Positions 47,471 through 56,075 of a stretch of DNA of 64,000 nucleotides are shown here, in pieces. Numbering within the stretch: the first letter of the stretch is position 1; every line of letters starts with the position of its first letter. The translations under genes and the position numbers were made by a program. The notes under the pieces are model-generated. The model did not search any database. It was not told the DNA's origin and worked only from the letters and a program-made list of their open reading frames with translations. This DNA comes from Solobacterium sp. (GTDB lineage: Bacteria; Bacillota_I; Bacilli_A; Erysipelotrichales; Erysipelotrichaceae): positions 1 to 64,000 of the forward strand of contig JAFWEW010000044.1 in the NCBI GenBank assembly GCA_017512725.1. Reading direction: 5' to 3'.

Positions 47471-50400
47471 ATGAAGAACAGCAGGTTGTTCAAGGTGTTC
47501 GTATCACTGTTTATGGTAGTGGGGATGCTTTTTAGTGCGGACGGTGTAAAGGCAGAAGAAGCTCCAGTTAACTGGACTGCTAATATGCCTGAAGCAACTA
47601 TAAATCCTATAGAAGGTGGCACAGTAACAGCTGGGATTGTTAATGAAGGAAATAAGTACCAGTATGAAGCTAACCCAGCTGAAGGATACAGTTTTAAAAA
47701 ATGGAACTATAAAACTTCAGAAAGTGATGAGGAACGTGCTTTAACTGATAATCCTATTCAGTTTGATAGTAGTATATATTCCATTCAAGCGATTTTCAGT
47801 GCGAATAATAATGATGAAGAAAATCCTGCTAACTTAAGATCGGATACATGGACTTTAGATGTTTCTACGGTTGAAAAGACTATCACAATAACAGCACCGA
47901 CAAATAACCCATTTAAACAAGGAGATGAATATAAATTAGGTTTCTATCATACAGAGAATGGGCAACAATTTGGACAAATTTATATTGGAACACTTAATGA
48001 TACTGAATTATTAAATAATACAATAACGCTGAATTCTGATCGAATCGGATATACCACAGGATGTTCAGATTCAGATATTATCAAGCTACAGAAAAAAACA
48101 GGTGTCGATGACTATGGTGATGTTTATGGTGATGTTACTACTTTCACTGGTAAAGCAATTTTTGAGAATAACGTTTTTAGAAATATTGGAAGTGTAACGC
48201 AGGTCGGGAGTAATCTTGTGTTCACTGGAATTACTTACAGCGATAAGACTCTTGATCCAAGTACTGAAAATTATTATAATGCGGGGATTATTATTGATGA
48301 TAATCCAAATCATACCCTTTATTGCTCTAAACAAACAAAGGCGCAGACAACTGACACTATTACACTCCCATTCCTTACACTTCCATTATCTGAATTTTAT
48401 GGACCGGCTATAATCCCAGGTGATTATACTGTTTACCTAGAAGCATTAAACTCAAGATTTTATTTTGAAAATGTTGATATTGATAAAAGCTCATCAGTAA
48501 ACGGTAGTATATCGACAAATGATGGGGGTTCCAACTTTACTATTACTATGAGTAAAGATTTTAGCAATATAGAAAATCAACAAAGTTACGATCTTACTTT
48601 AGTGAGTTCAACAACCCCATCAAATAAGTATGTACTACACCTTAATGATAACAGTAAACCATTTGAAGAAGTTAAAAATACTGATCAAGTAATTACGTCA
48701 TATGTACGCACTTTTAGTAATAATGAATTTAGTGTTTCACCGACAGATGAACTTCCTGAAGGTGATTACAAAGTATACATGACTGTGAACGGACCGACTG
48801 GATCTGTTATTTATAACTTAAGCAAGAGTGGGACAATCCACTTCAAAGAAAAAAAGAACTCTGGCGGAGGCGGCGGAGGCGGCGATGACGGTTCAAGTAT
48901 ACCTGACGCCCCACAAAAAGGCCCAAAATTAACAGTCACTTTATCTGACAGTAATCAAGACAATGTCAGTGATACACTTACTGTAACTGCAGATGGAGAT
49001 CAGCCGTTCTTTACGCCAGGCATGGGACAGAATTATAAGCTTAGTCTGACACAAAGCAGTAAAGACCCTAGAGGATACTATGTCAGTATTTCTGGTTATA
49101 TAGGTACATCAGAAACGAATGAACTTAATGTTCCGCTTGCAGATTTAGGATATTATCCAGCAGGAAGCTATTATGTTTATTTTGTTAATCCTGGGGATAG
49201 AGGAGCAGTCAATTCGTATTTTGCAGTTTCAAATAGTGTTACCTTTTCAACTGATATTAATAAGTCGGATATAACAATCGGAACCGTAACATTATCAAGC
49301 GACAAAACAAAAGTTTTAATAACGCTTCCTGATTCGATTCAGATAAATTCTGAAGATAAAAATACGTTAATTCTGACACGCGGAAAATCCATGATCAGAG
49401 TTGGCGGATTACAATTGACCGTTGAAGGTTCAAACACAGGCACGAAGACATATTCTGTATCAACTAACGATCTCAGAAATCATTGTAGTTGGCCGATCGA
49501 TGCTGAATATGAAGTCACTTTTATCCACAGCAATGAATCAACGGGCTACAAACTTTCGGGAAGTGTAAATTATACAAATACGATACCGGTGTTTGGAACA
49601 ATTTACACAGCCGATGAAACTAAGAAAGTATTTGCAGTAAGGAAAACAAATGATGGTGTTGATTTTCCGGCTGGCGGAGTTAAATTCTTTGTTACAAAAT
49701 ACGACAAAGACAACCCGAATAGTTATGCTGGTGAAATGATCAGTCCATTTTGGTGTGCAATGCACCAAAATGTTGAAGATGCAGACACGATGCTTATATA
49801 TGTCGATGAAGATACTTTCCCGAAACAAGCTTCAGGTTTCGTAAAGGAAATCTATTTTGCCCATAATATTGGCGGAAGTATTTATAAGCTTGTCATAAGT
49901 GGGGAAAAAATTGAAATTGGACAAAAAACGCAGCTAAGAAAAGGTGTATGTACTATTCAGCCAGGATCACATATCGACGAGAATTTAAAGCTTTCTATGT
50001 CATGTGTTACGGATGATGGTAAAAATATCATTTCTGATTTTCCTGATTCATCACTATATTTATTTCTTCCGGAAGGTACAAATCAAACTTCAAATATGAT
50101 TACGTTCTTCCTTGGCCACAAAAAAGACGACACTATTGAGTTCTATCAAAGTGATATTCAAAATCAAAATAAGCTAGTAACCCCTGGAACATATGATAAT
50201 GTTAAGTTCTGGGTCAAGCTTATTGGTGAAATGTCACTTGATTTCTTCCAAGGTACTGTTGTGAACTCAAACGGAGGGAATGAAATTGTTGTTGGTAACG
50301 TACTGAAGCAAGCACCTAGCAAATTGACGTTTGATAACTCATACACATATGAATACACAGATGATAATAATATTAATCATAGTATTCCGGGCGTATTATT

Positions 50401-52342
50401 AAAACCTAATAATACTAATATAGATAAAACTGAATTTTTAAAATATATAAATAATTATCATGACAATGAAGGTCCAACACAAGATTCTATTTATTCTCAG
50501 ATGAAGTTTTTTAGAGAAGATGGAACTTCAGAGCATGGAAAGAATTTCCTTTCGTTATGTGATGCTGGAGGCGCTGATTCTCATCATACCGTTGTAATTG
50601 ATAATGGTACTGATCTGGGTTTGTTTATAAGTGCAGAGGATTTAAAACGAATTGGAATTCAGAAAAATACACCATATCGTGTAGATGTTAGTGTATGCGG
50701 CTATGAATGCGTGACCCTTTCAAATGATGACAGATTGAATATATCTAATGGTGTGACTACTATTAATGGATTATCTGACTTCGAGCTTTCCTTTACACAG
50801 GATAAAGATACAGAAGATTCAGATGTAATTTTTAAGGTTGGTTCAAATTTAACGCCACAGCAAAAAATTAATTACTTCAAATCCATAACCAGCTTAACTA
50901 TTACTAGTGGTAATGGTGGAACTACTTATTTTGATGAAGTAAAAGAAAATGATAAGACTGCTGATGCGTACATTATCACTCCTGAAAATAGTAATGATCC
51001 GGAGCTTCATATAAAATCCAATGTTATTGTAGGTACTCCAAATGCGTATGCTTATATGAATGTGACATCAAATGAATATGTCAGACAGTATGTTACCGGA
51101 AAACTATACTATTGTAAGAGGTTTCAGCCAAGTGACCTTACAACAAAGGTTCAAACAGATGGTATTCATATTTACTCAAAGAAAATCGAATACCTTGAAA
51201 ATTTGGAAAATGTTCGGATGCGAATCAACCGAGTGGGAGCGTCAACGGCTAAAGATTTCGAACTTAAGGATTATGTAAAGAGATCTACTATTAATAATAA
51301 TGAAAGAGTGATTGCTCTAACATTGAATGATTTACTAACGATAAATAATGGGAATGTGGATATTGATAGCCCTTATTGGTCATATATCGATTCTGAGAAT
51401 TATGTATCATGGTGGAACCATAACTCTCTCAGTATGAACCCAATTCGTTTTGCGGCTGGAGTAAATACAGCTCATAGCACGACAACTCCAGAAAACCTGG
51501 ATGAATTAGATGACTTGGCGAAGAATTTGGAAAACGGCTATGTAGTCAGATCCGATAATATGACAGACCCTACAAATCAAGGCGTCAGTATTGACGGTGC
51601 TATTGCCGGCGCGATTGCTTCGAATAACGAGAACAGAGAACCTGATTATTCGGATATTAACAGCTGCGCTGGTGAAGTATTGGTCACTAGAACGGTTAGT
51701 GCACTGGATAATACTACAGAAGAAAATATCATAGGGCATTCCGGACTCACTAATGTAAATGGAGTAGGCATCAAGTTCGGAATCAAAATTATGAGAGATG
51801 CTGACGAAATCTATCAGTTGCCATTTAATGCAGCCCTCAGATTTGATCTTCCTGATAATTTAGACGTTAAGGATGGACAGGTACTTTATTTGATTTCACA
51901 ACATAAAGTTGGAAACACAGTTACATACCCGAGATATACAGTTTTTGTCAAAGAGGATACGAATACCCAAAAACGTTATGGCGTAGCTTATGTCGATCAG
52001 TATTCTGACTTCGTACTTGTTACAGCTGATGAAGCCAAAGATGATCCAAAGCCTTCTAATACATCAAAGAAGTCTTCTACAACCACAAATACCAGCAATG
52101 TCGTCACCTGCCAGATGGCTGGTTATCCTGCAAACTACGCATGGAACGAAGCTGCTAAGGCATGCCAGCCGGGATACATCAATGATAACGGTGTATTCGT
52201 AAGTACTGCCGGTACAACAACCGGTAACCGGGTTAAGGCAGTTAATACCTGGGATAATGGACTGAGAGGTTCGATTACAGCACTGATTGCTTCGACAATA
52301 GCTACGGTCTTTGCGGCATACGCATTAAGAAAGTGGAGTTAA
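47471..52342 (+). CDS. c-di-GMP-controlled large surface protein (1623 aa)
   Basis: A 1623-residue secreted protein. The signal peptide ends GVKA (residue 28). Residues 35-118 resemble a bacterial InlB/Flg_new-type repeat (GGTVTAGIVNEGNKYQYEANPAEGYSFKKW). A Gly-rich linker lies near residue 466, separating beta-rich repeats with recurring GDYTVYLEALN and GSYYVYFVNPG patterns. Near the C-terminus comes a Thr/Ser linker, a CQMAGYPANYAWNEAAKACQPGY motif, AVNTWDN, a hydrophobic helix (ALIASTIATVFAAYAL) and RKWS. This looks like a divergent sortase-type anchor without LPxTG. The gene is more AT-rich than its neighbours. An out-of-frame ATG-TTA-TGA overlaps the start, so initiation may be coupled. 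Confidence 0.85.
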   Translation: MKNSRLFKVFVSLFMVVGMLFSADGVKAEEAPVNWTANMPEATINPIEGGTVTAGIVNEGNKYQYEANPAEGYSFKKWNYKTSESDEERALTDNPIQFDSSIYSIQAIFSANNNDEENPANLRSDTWTLDVSTVEKTITITAPTNNPFKQGDEYKLGFYHTENGQQFGQIYIGTLNDTELLNNTITLNSDRIGYTTGCSDSDIIKLQKKTGVDDYGDVYGDVTTFTGKAIFENNVFRNIGSVTQVGSNLVFTGITYSDKTLDPSTENYYNAGIIIDDNPNHTLYCSKQTKAQTTDTITLPFLTLPLSEFYGPAIIPGDYTVYLEALNSRFYFENVDIDKSSSVNGSISTNDGGSNFTITMSKDFSNIENQQSYDLTLVSSTTPSNKYVLHLNDNSKPFEEVKNTDQVITSYVRTFSNNEFSVSPTDELPEGDYKVYMTVNGPTGSVIYNLSKSGTIHFKEKKNSGGGGGGGDDGSSIPDAPQKGPKLTVTLSDSNQDNVSDTLTVTADGDQPFFTPGMGQNYKLSLTQSSKDPRGYYVSISGYIGTSETNELNVPLADLGYYPAGSYYVYFVNPGDRGAVNSYFAVSNSVTFSTDINKSDITIGTVTLSSDKTKVLITLPDSIQINSEDKNTLILTRGKSMIRVGGLQLTVEGSNTGTKTYSVSTNDLRNHCSWPIDAEYEVTFIHSNESTGYKLSGSVNYTNTIPVFGTIYTADETKKVFAVRKTNDGVDFPAGGVKFFVTKYDKDNPNSYAGEMISPFWCAMHQNVEDADTMLIYVDEDTFPKQASGFVKEIYFAHNIGGSIYKLVISGEKIEIGQKTQLRKGVCTIQPGSHIDENLKLSMSCVTDDGKNIISDFPDSSLYLFLPEGTNQTSNMITFFLGHKKDDTIEFYQSDIQNQNKLVTPGTYDNVKFWVKLIGEMSLDFFQGTVVNSNGGNEIVVGNVLKQAPSKLTFDNSYTYEYTDDNNINHSIPGVLLKPNNTNIDKTEFLKYINNYHDNEGPTQDSIYSQMKFFREDGTSEHGKNFLSLCDAGGADSHHTVVIDNGTDLGLFISAEDLKRIGIQKNTPYRVDVSVCGYECVTLSNDDRLNISNGVTTINGLSDFELSFTQDKDTEDSDVIFKVGSNLTPQQKINYFKSITSLTITSGNGGTTYFDEVKENDKTADAYIITPENSNDPELHIKSNVIVGTPNAYAYMNVTSNEYVRQYVTGKLYYCKRFQPSDLTTKVQTDGIHIYSKKIEYLENLENVRMRINRVGASTAKDFELKDYVKRSTINNNERVIALTLNDLLTINNGNVDIDSPYWSYIDSENYVSWWNHNSLSMNPIRFAAGVNTAHSTTTPENLDELDDLAKNLENGYVVRSDNMTDPTNQGVSIDGAIAGAIASNNENREPDYSDINSCAGEVLVTRTVSALDNTTEENIIGHSGLTNVNGVGIKFGIKIMRDADEIYQLPFNAALRFDLPDNLDVKDGQVLYLISQHKVGNTVTYPRYTVFVKEDTNTQKRYGVAYVDQYSDFVLVTADEAKDDPKPSNTSKKSSTTTNTSNVVTCQMAGYPANYAWNEAAKACQPGYINDNGVFVSTAGTTTGNRVKAVNTWDNGLRGSITALIASTIATVFAAYALRKWS

Positions 52343-52351
52343 TACACTAAG

Positions 52352-52382
52352 ACAGTGAGGGCGAAAGCTCTCATTGTTTTAT
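52352..52382 (+). terminator. Terminator of the surface-protein gene
   Basis: Stem ACAGTGAG / CTCATTGT around GGCGAAAGCT, then TTTTATATAT. Confidence 0.65.
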
Positions 52383-52421
52383 ATATATAAGAATTTATTC
52401 ATATTTATTAGGATTCCTGCA

Positions 52422-52447
52422 ACGCATGGAAATGCGTGTGCTATACT
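52422..52447 (+). promoter_or_regulatory. telA promoter with embedded dyad
   Basis: Extended -10 TGCTATACT (52439-52447). Directly upstream lies the inverted repeat ACGCAT-GGAA-ATGCGT (52422-52437), placed where a repressor could block the promoter. Confidence 0.45.
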
Positions 52448-52484
52448 GAAAAACGTATAAAAAAGGATTATCGGAGGGACAATC

Positions 52485-53672
52485 ATGAGCGAAAACAATA
52501 ATACACAGGCACAGGCTCAGGAAATTACACTGACACTGAACCCGGAAGAAGAACTTGCAAAAATCCAGGAGGTTCATACGGAAGAGGCAAAAGCCAAATC
52601 TGTTGAAGAAATGTATGCGGATGCCAAGCTGACAGAGGCAGAGCGCAAAACAGTAGATGACTTCTCCAAGAAGATCGACATTACAGAATCCAGTACGGTA
52701 CTGGAATACGGTAGTGCTGCCCAGAAGAAGGTCAGTGACTTCTCCGATTCCGCATTGAAGAATGTACGTACCAAGGATCTTGGTGAGATCGGCAACCTGC
52801 TGAGTGACCTGGTTGTAGAACTGAAGACAACCGATGACGGCAAGCAGGATAAGGGCTTCTTCGGGAACCTGTTTAAGAAAGGTACCGATTCGGTCATTAA
52901 GTACAAGGTACGTTATGACAAGGCAGAGGCAAATGTCGATAAGATTGCTTCGATCCTGGAAGATCATCAGATTACTCTGCTGAAGGATATTGCGCTGCTG
53001 GATCAGCTGTATGAGCGCAATGCCCAGAATACCAAAGAGCTTTCGATGTACATCATCGCCGGCAAGAAGAAACTGCAGGAAGTACGTGCGAATGAACTTC
53101 CGGCACTGGTCAAGAAGGCACAGGAAAGCGGACTTCCGGAAGATGCACAGGCTGCCAATGATCTGGCACAGGCATGCGACCGGTTTGAGAAGAAGCTGTA
53201 TGATCTGGAGCTTACAAGACAGATCTCCATTCAGATGGCACCGCAGATCCGTCTGATTCAGAATAACGATACCCTGATGACACAGAAGATCCAGAGCACT
53301 CTGGTCAACACCATTCCGCTCTGGAAGAACCAGATCGTACTGGCACTTGGCATCAGCCACTCCAAGGAAGCACTTGAGGCAGAGCGTGAAGTCACCAACA
53401 TGACCAATGACCTCCTCAAGAAGAATGCGGAGACCCTGCACCAGGCAACGGTTGAGACCGCAAGAGAGAGTGAGAGAGGTATCGTCGATATCGAAACACT
53501 CCAGCATACCAATGAGGAACTGATTGCGACACTGGATGAAGTAATTGCCATCCAGAAGGAAGGCCACGAAAAACGTCAGGCTGCCGAGGCAGAACTGGTA
53601 CGGATCGAAGGCCAGCTCAACCAGAAGCTCCTGCAGATCAATCAGGAAGCGGATATCACCCGCAGACATTAA
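52485..53672 (+). CDS. telA: TelA-family toxic anion resistance protein
   Basis: A 395-residue all-helical protein of the TelA/KlaA family. Features are LDQLYERNAQNTKELSMYIIAGKKKL, QISIQMAPQIRLIQNNDTLMTQKIQSTL and PLWKNQIVLALG, which are conserved in the family, and no membrane segment. Members are linked to tellurite and envelope-drug tolerance in several Firmicutes; the mechanism is unclear. ATCGGAGGG gives a strong start. It has its own extended -10 promoter with a dyad and its own terminator. Confidence 0.88.
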   Translation: MSENNNTQAQAQEITLTLNPEEELAKIQEVHTEEAKAKSVEEMYADAKLTEAERKTVDDFSKKIDITESSTVLEYGSAAQKKVSDFSDSALKNVRTKDLGEIGNLLSDLVVELKTTDDGKQDKGFFGNLFKKGTDSVIKYKVRYDKAEANVDKIASILEDHQITLLKDIALLDQLYERNAQNTKELSMYIIAGKKKLQEVRANELPALVKKAQESGLPEDAQAANDLAQACDRFEKKLYDLELTRQISIQMAPQIRLIQNNDTLMTQKIQSTLVNTIPLWKNQIVLALGISHSKEALEAEREVTNMTNDLLKKNAETLHQATVETARESERGIVDIETLQHTNEELIATLDEVIAIQKEGHEKRQAAEAELVRIEGQLNQKLLQINQEADITRRH

Positions 53673-53683
53673 GCATTACGGAT

Positions 53684-53706
53684 ACCCGCCAGAAAGGCGG
53701 GTTTTC
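53684..53706 (+). terminator. Terminator of telA
   Basis: Stem ACCCGCC / GGCGGGT with loop AGAAA, then TTTC. A second hairpin CCGCAAC / GTTGCGG (53719-53737) follows in the leader of the next gene. Confidence 0.75.
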
Positions 53707-53804
53707 TAAAGAAACGGGCCGCAACTGCTGGTTGCGGAAACTGCACCTGTCGGTTGGTAGACATCAGAATACCGTTACGGCAGGATATACAGGGGGTAAT
53801 AATC

Positions 53805-54869
53805 ATGATCGGTGATAAGATAGCGGAACTCAGAAAACAGAATGGGATGTCACAGGAAGAACTGGCAGACCGGATGGGGATCAGCCGGCAGTCGGTATCC
53901 AAGTGGGAAAGCGGGCAGAGCCAGCCGGAAATCGAGAAGCTTTTGCAGCTGTCTGAGCTGTTCCATGTTTCTACAGACTATCTGCTGAAAGAAGATACCA
54001 TGCCGACGGTGGCGAAAGCGACAGTGCAGGAAGAAGAACCGGTTAAAGAAACCGTTTATGAAGAACCGGAAGACCATGATCCGATGGATGACTGGAAAGA
54101 AACGATCAAAAAGACGTTTACTGCGAGACAACAGGAAGAAGGGGTCTATATCCTTCGCAAGGATGAGGCAGAAAACTATATGCAGGCAAGGGAAGACAAG
54201 GCAAAAGATGTCTCGCTTGGAGTTATGGAATGTGTCGCTTCTCCGGTGCCGGTCATTATTCTTGGTACACTGGCTGACATTATGGGACAAAACGGTTCTG
54301 ATGCCATGCCGGTCTTAGGGGTTGCGGTCATGTTTGCCCTGATTGCACACGCGGTCAGCCGGTTTATAAAAGCGGGAAGCTATACCAAACCGTATGATTT
54401 TCTGGAAAAGACCCCATTTATTCCGGAATATGCGGCAGAAGACCGTATCATCGAGGAATGTGAACGGATGGCAGTTGAAAAAACTTCTTATGTAAGAACC
54501 GGAGTGATGGAATTCATCATGTCCATCATCCCGATTCTGGTGACTGCGGCAATCGTGAAAAACGATGAATGGGTAGGCGTGATCGGAGTACCGTTAATGT
54601 TTCTGCTGGTCGCAGACGGAGTAAGACGCTGTGTCATGGCAGGTCATTACAGCGGTACGATCAAACGGCTGCTTCAGAAGGAAGAGTTTCATATCGAGAC
54701 AAAACGAAACGTTGATTTAAAGGAACTTTACTGGACACTGGTTACTGCTGCTTACTTTCTTTACAGCGCACTGACAAAAAGCTGGGGAATCAGCTGGATT
54801 ATCTGGGTTATTGCCGGGATTGCGTTTCCGTTTGTAGAAAAAATAACAAATAATCATACGGATTCGTGA
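53805..54869 (+). CDS. XRE-family regulator fused to a multi-pass membrane domain
   Basis: A 354-residue protein with an N-terminal Xre helix-turn-helix (1-62, [26 protein letters not shown] and [16 protein letters not shown]), a charged linker (63-120) and a C-terminal domain with about six hydrophobic segments, among them [31 protein letters not shown] and [13 protein letters not shown]. Such membrane-tethered XRE proteins are common in Firmicutes and probably sense membrane or envelope state and act on nearby promoters (family context). AGGGGG upstream sets ATG 53805 rather than an in-frame ATG at 53754. The gene is followed closely by the DHH gene. Confidence 0.85.
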   Translation: MIGDKIAELRKQNGMSQEELADRMGISRQSVSKWESGQSQPEIEKLLQLSELFHVSTDYLLKEDTMPTVAKATVQEEEPVKETVYEEPEDHDPMDDWKETIKKTFTARQQEEGVYILRKDEAENYMQAREDKAKDVSLGVMECVASPVPVIILGTLADIMGQNGSDAMPVLGVAVMFALIAHAVSRFIKAGSYTKPYDFLEKTPFIPEYAAEDRIIEECERMAVEKTSYVRTGVMEFIMSIIPILVTAAIVKNDEWVGVIGVPLMFLLVADGVRRCVMAGHYSGTIKRLLQKEEFHIETKRNVDLKELYWTLVTAAYFLYSALTKSWGISWIIWVIAGIAFPFVEKITNNHTDS

Positions 54870-54888
54870 AGAACAACCCTTTGGACAA

Positions 54889-54897
54889 TGCTAAAAT
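54889..54897 (+). promoter_or_regulatory. Extended -10 promoter of the DHH gene
   Basis: TGCTAAAAT, about 35 bp before the start codon, the same form as at hflK. Confidence 0.45.
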
Positions 54898-54930
54898 AGT
54901 TAAAGTAAAGAAAGAAAAAGGGTAGTGAAT

Positions 54931-55881
54931 ATGTCTGAAAAGAAACGTCTTGTGACAAGAAGTGACTTTGATGGTCTTGTATGTGCAATGATCCTCAAAG
55001 AACTGGATCTGATCGATGAGATCAAGTTTGTGCATCCGAAGGATGTACAGGACGGCAAGGTGGATATCACATCCAACGATATAACAACCAACCTTCCGTT
55101 TGATAAGCGGGTAGGTCTGGCATTTGACCATCATGAGTCCGAACTGAGCCGTCTGGTCGGGGTAGATTACAAAGACCGTTATATTATTGACCCGGATGCC
55201 AAGAGTGCTGCGAGAGTCGTTTATGACTATTACGGCGGAAAAGAAAAACTGCCGCGGATCAGTGAAGAACTGATGTGGGCAGTTGATAAGGGTGACTCGG
55301 CAGACTTTACAAAAGAAGAGATCCTGGATCCAAAGGGATGGGTACTGATGAACTTCCTGATGGATGCGAGAACCGGTCTTGGCCGCTTCCACAACTTCCG
55401 TATTTCCAACTATGATCTGATGATGGAACTCATTGATCACTGCATCAACATGAGCATCGATGAGATCCTCGAACTGCCGGATGTAAAAGAACGTGTTGAT
55501 CTCTACTTTGAACAGCAGGAGAAGTTCGTTGAACAGCTGAAACGGCTGGCAAGAGTGGAAGGAAGAGTAGTTGTCCTGGATCTCAGAAACGAAGAGACGA
55601 TCTATACCGGAAACCGTTTCATGATCTATGCACTGTATCCGGAAACACAGATCTCCATTCATGTCGCATGGGGCTTCAAAAAGCAGAACACTGCAGTCAT
55701 GATCGGAAAATCTATCATTGATAAGCGCAGTGATGCCAATATCGGTGAACTCTGCCTCAAATACGGAGGCGGCGGACACAAGAATGCCGGTACCTGCCAG
55801 ATCGATAATGATAAAGTTGATAAGGCACTGCCTGTAATCATTGCCGAGCTGAACAAAGACTGCACACCACTGGGCGAATAA
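54931..55881 (+). CDS. DHH/DHHA1 phosphoesterase
   Basis: A 316-residue DHH-superfamily phosphoesterase. Motif I is TRSDFDGLVCAM (Asp12, Asp14), with Phe where most members have His. The family motif LAFDHHES and the C-terminal DHHA1 site KYGGGGHKNAGTCQ are present. Relatives cut oligoribonucleotides (NrnA), cyclic dinucleotides or polyphosphate. It is shorter than GdpP/DhhP full-length proteins and has no membrane part. A role in breaking down pApA or pGpG would fit a genome with a c-di-GMP riboswitch, but this is a guess. Confidence 0.82.
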   Translation: MSEKKRLVTRSDFDGLVCAMILKELDLIDEIKFVHPKDVQDGKVDITSNDITTNLPFDKRVGLAFDHHESELSRLVGVDYKDRYIIDPDAKSAARVVYDYYGGKEKLPRISEELMWAVDKGDSADFTKEEILDPKGWVLMNFLMDARTGLGRFHNFRISNYDLMMELIDHCINMSIDEILELPDVKERVDLYFEQQEKFVEQLKRLARVEGRVVVLDLRNEETIYTGNRFMIYALYPETQISIHVAWGFKKQNTAVMIGKSIIDKRSDANIGELCLKYGGGGHKNAGTCQIDNDKVDKALPVIIAELNKDCTPLGE

Positions 55882-55889
55882 ATGCACGA

Positions 55890-55930
55890 ACCTGTAACCA
55901 AAGGAATGATCCGGAGGTTACAGGTTTTTA
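55890..55930 (+). terminator. Terminator of the DHH gene
   Basis: Perfect 10-bp stem ACCTGTAACC (55890-55899) / GGTTACAGGT (55916-55925), then TTTTT. Confidence 0.8.
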
Positions 55931-56075
55931 TCACCTCTGGTGAAGAAGACTCCGACTTCTATAACCATAAATGAAAACAGAGCGGATGTCTGAACGTGGG
56001 GATAACTCAAAGAAACACGGATTACCGGTTATTTCATCTTGCCTGAATATAAGTGCGGTTTTGTCGATTTTCTCA

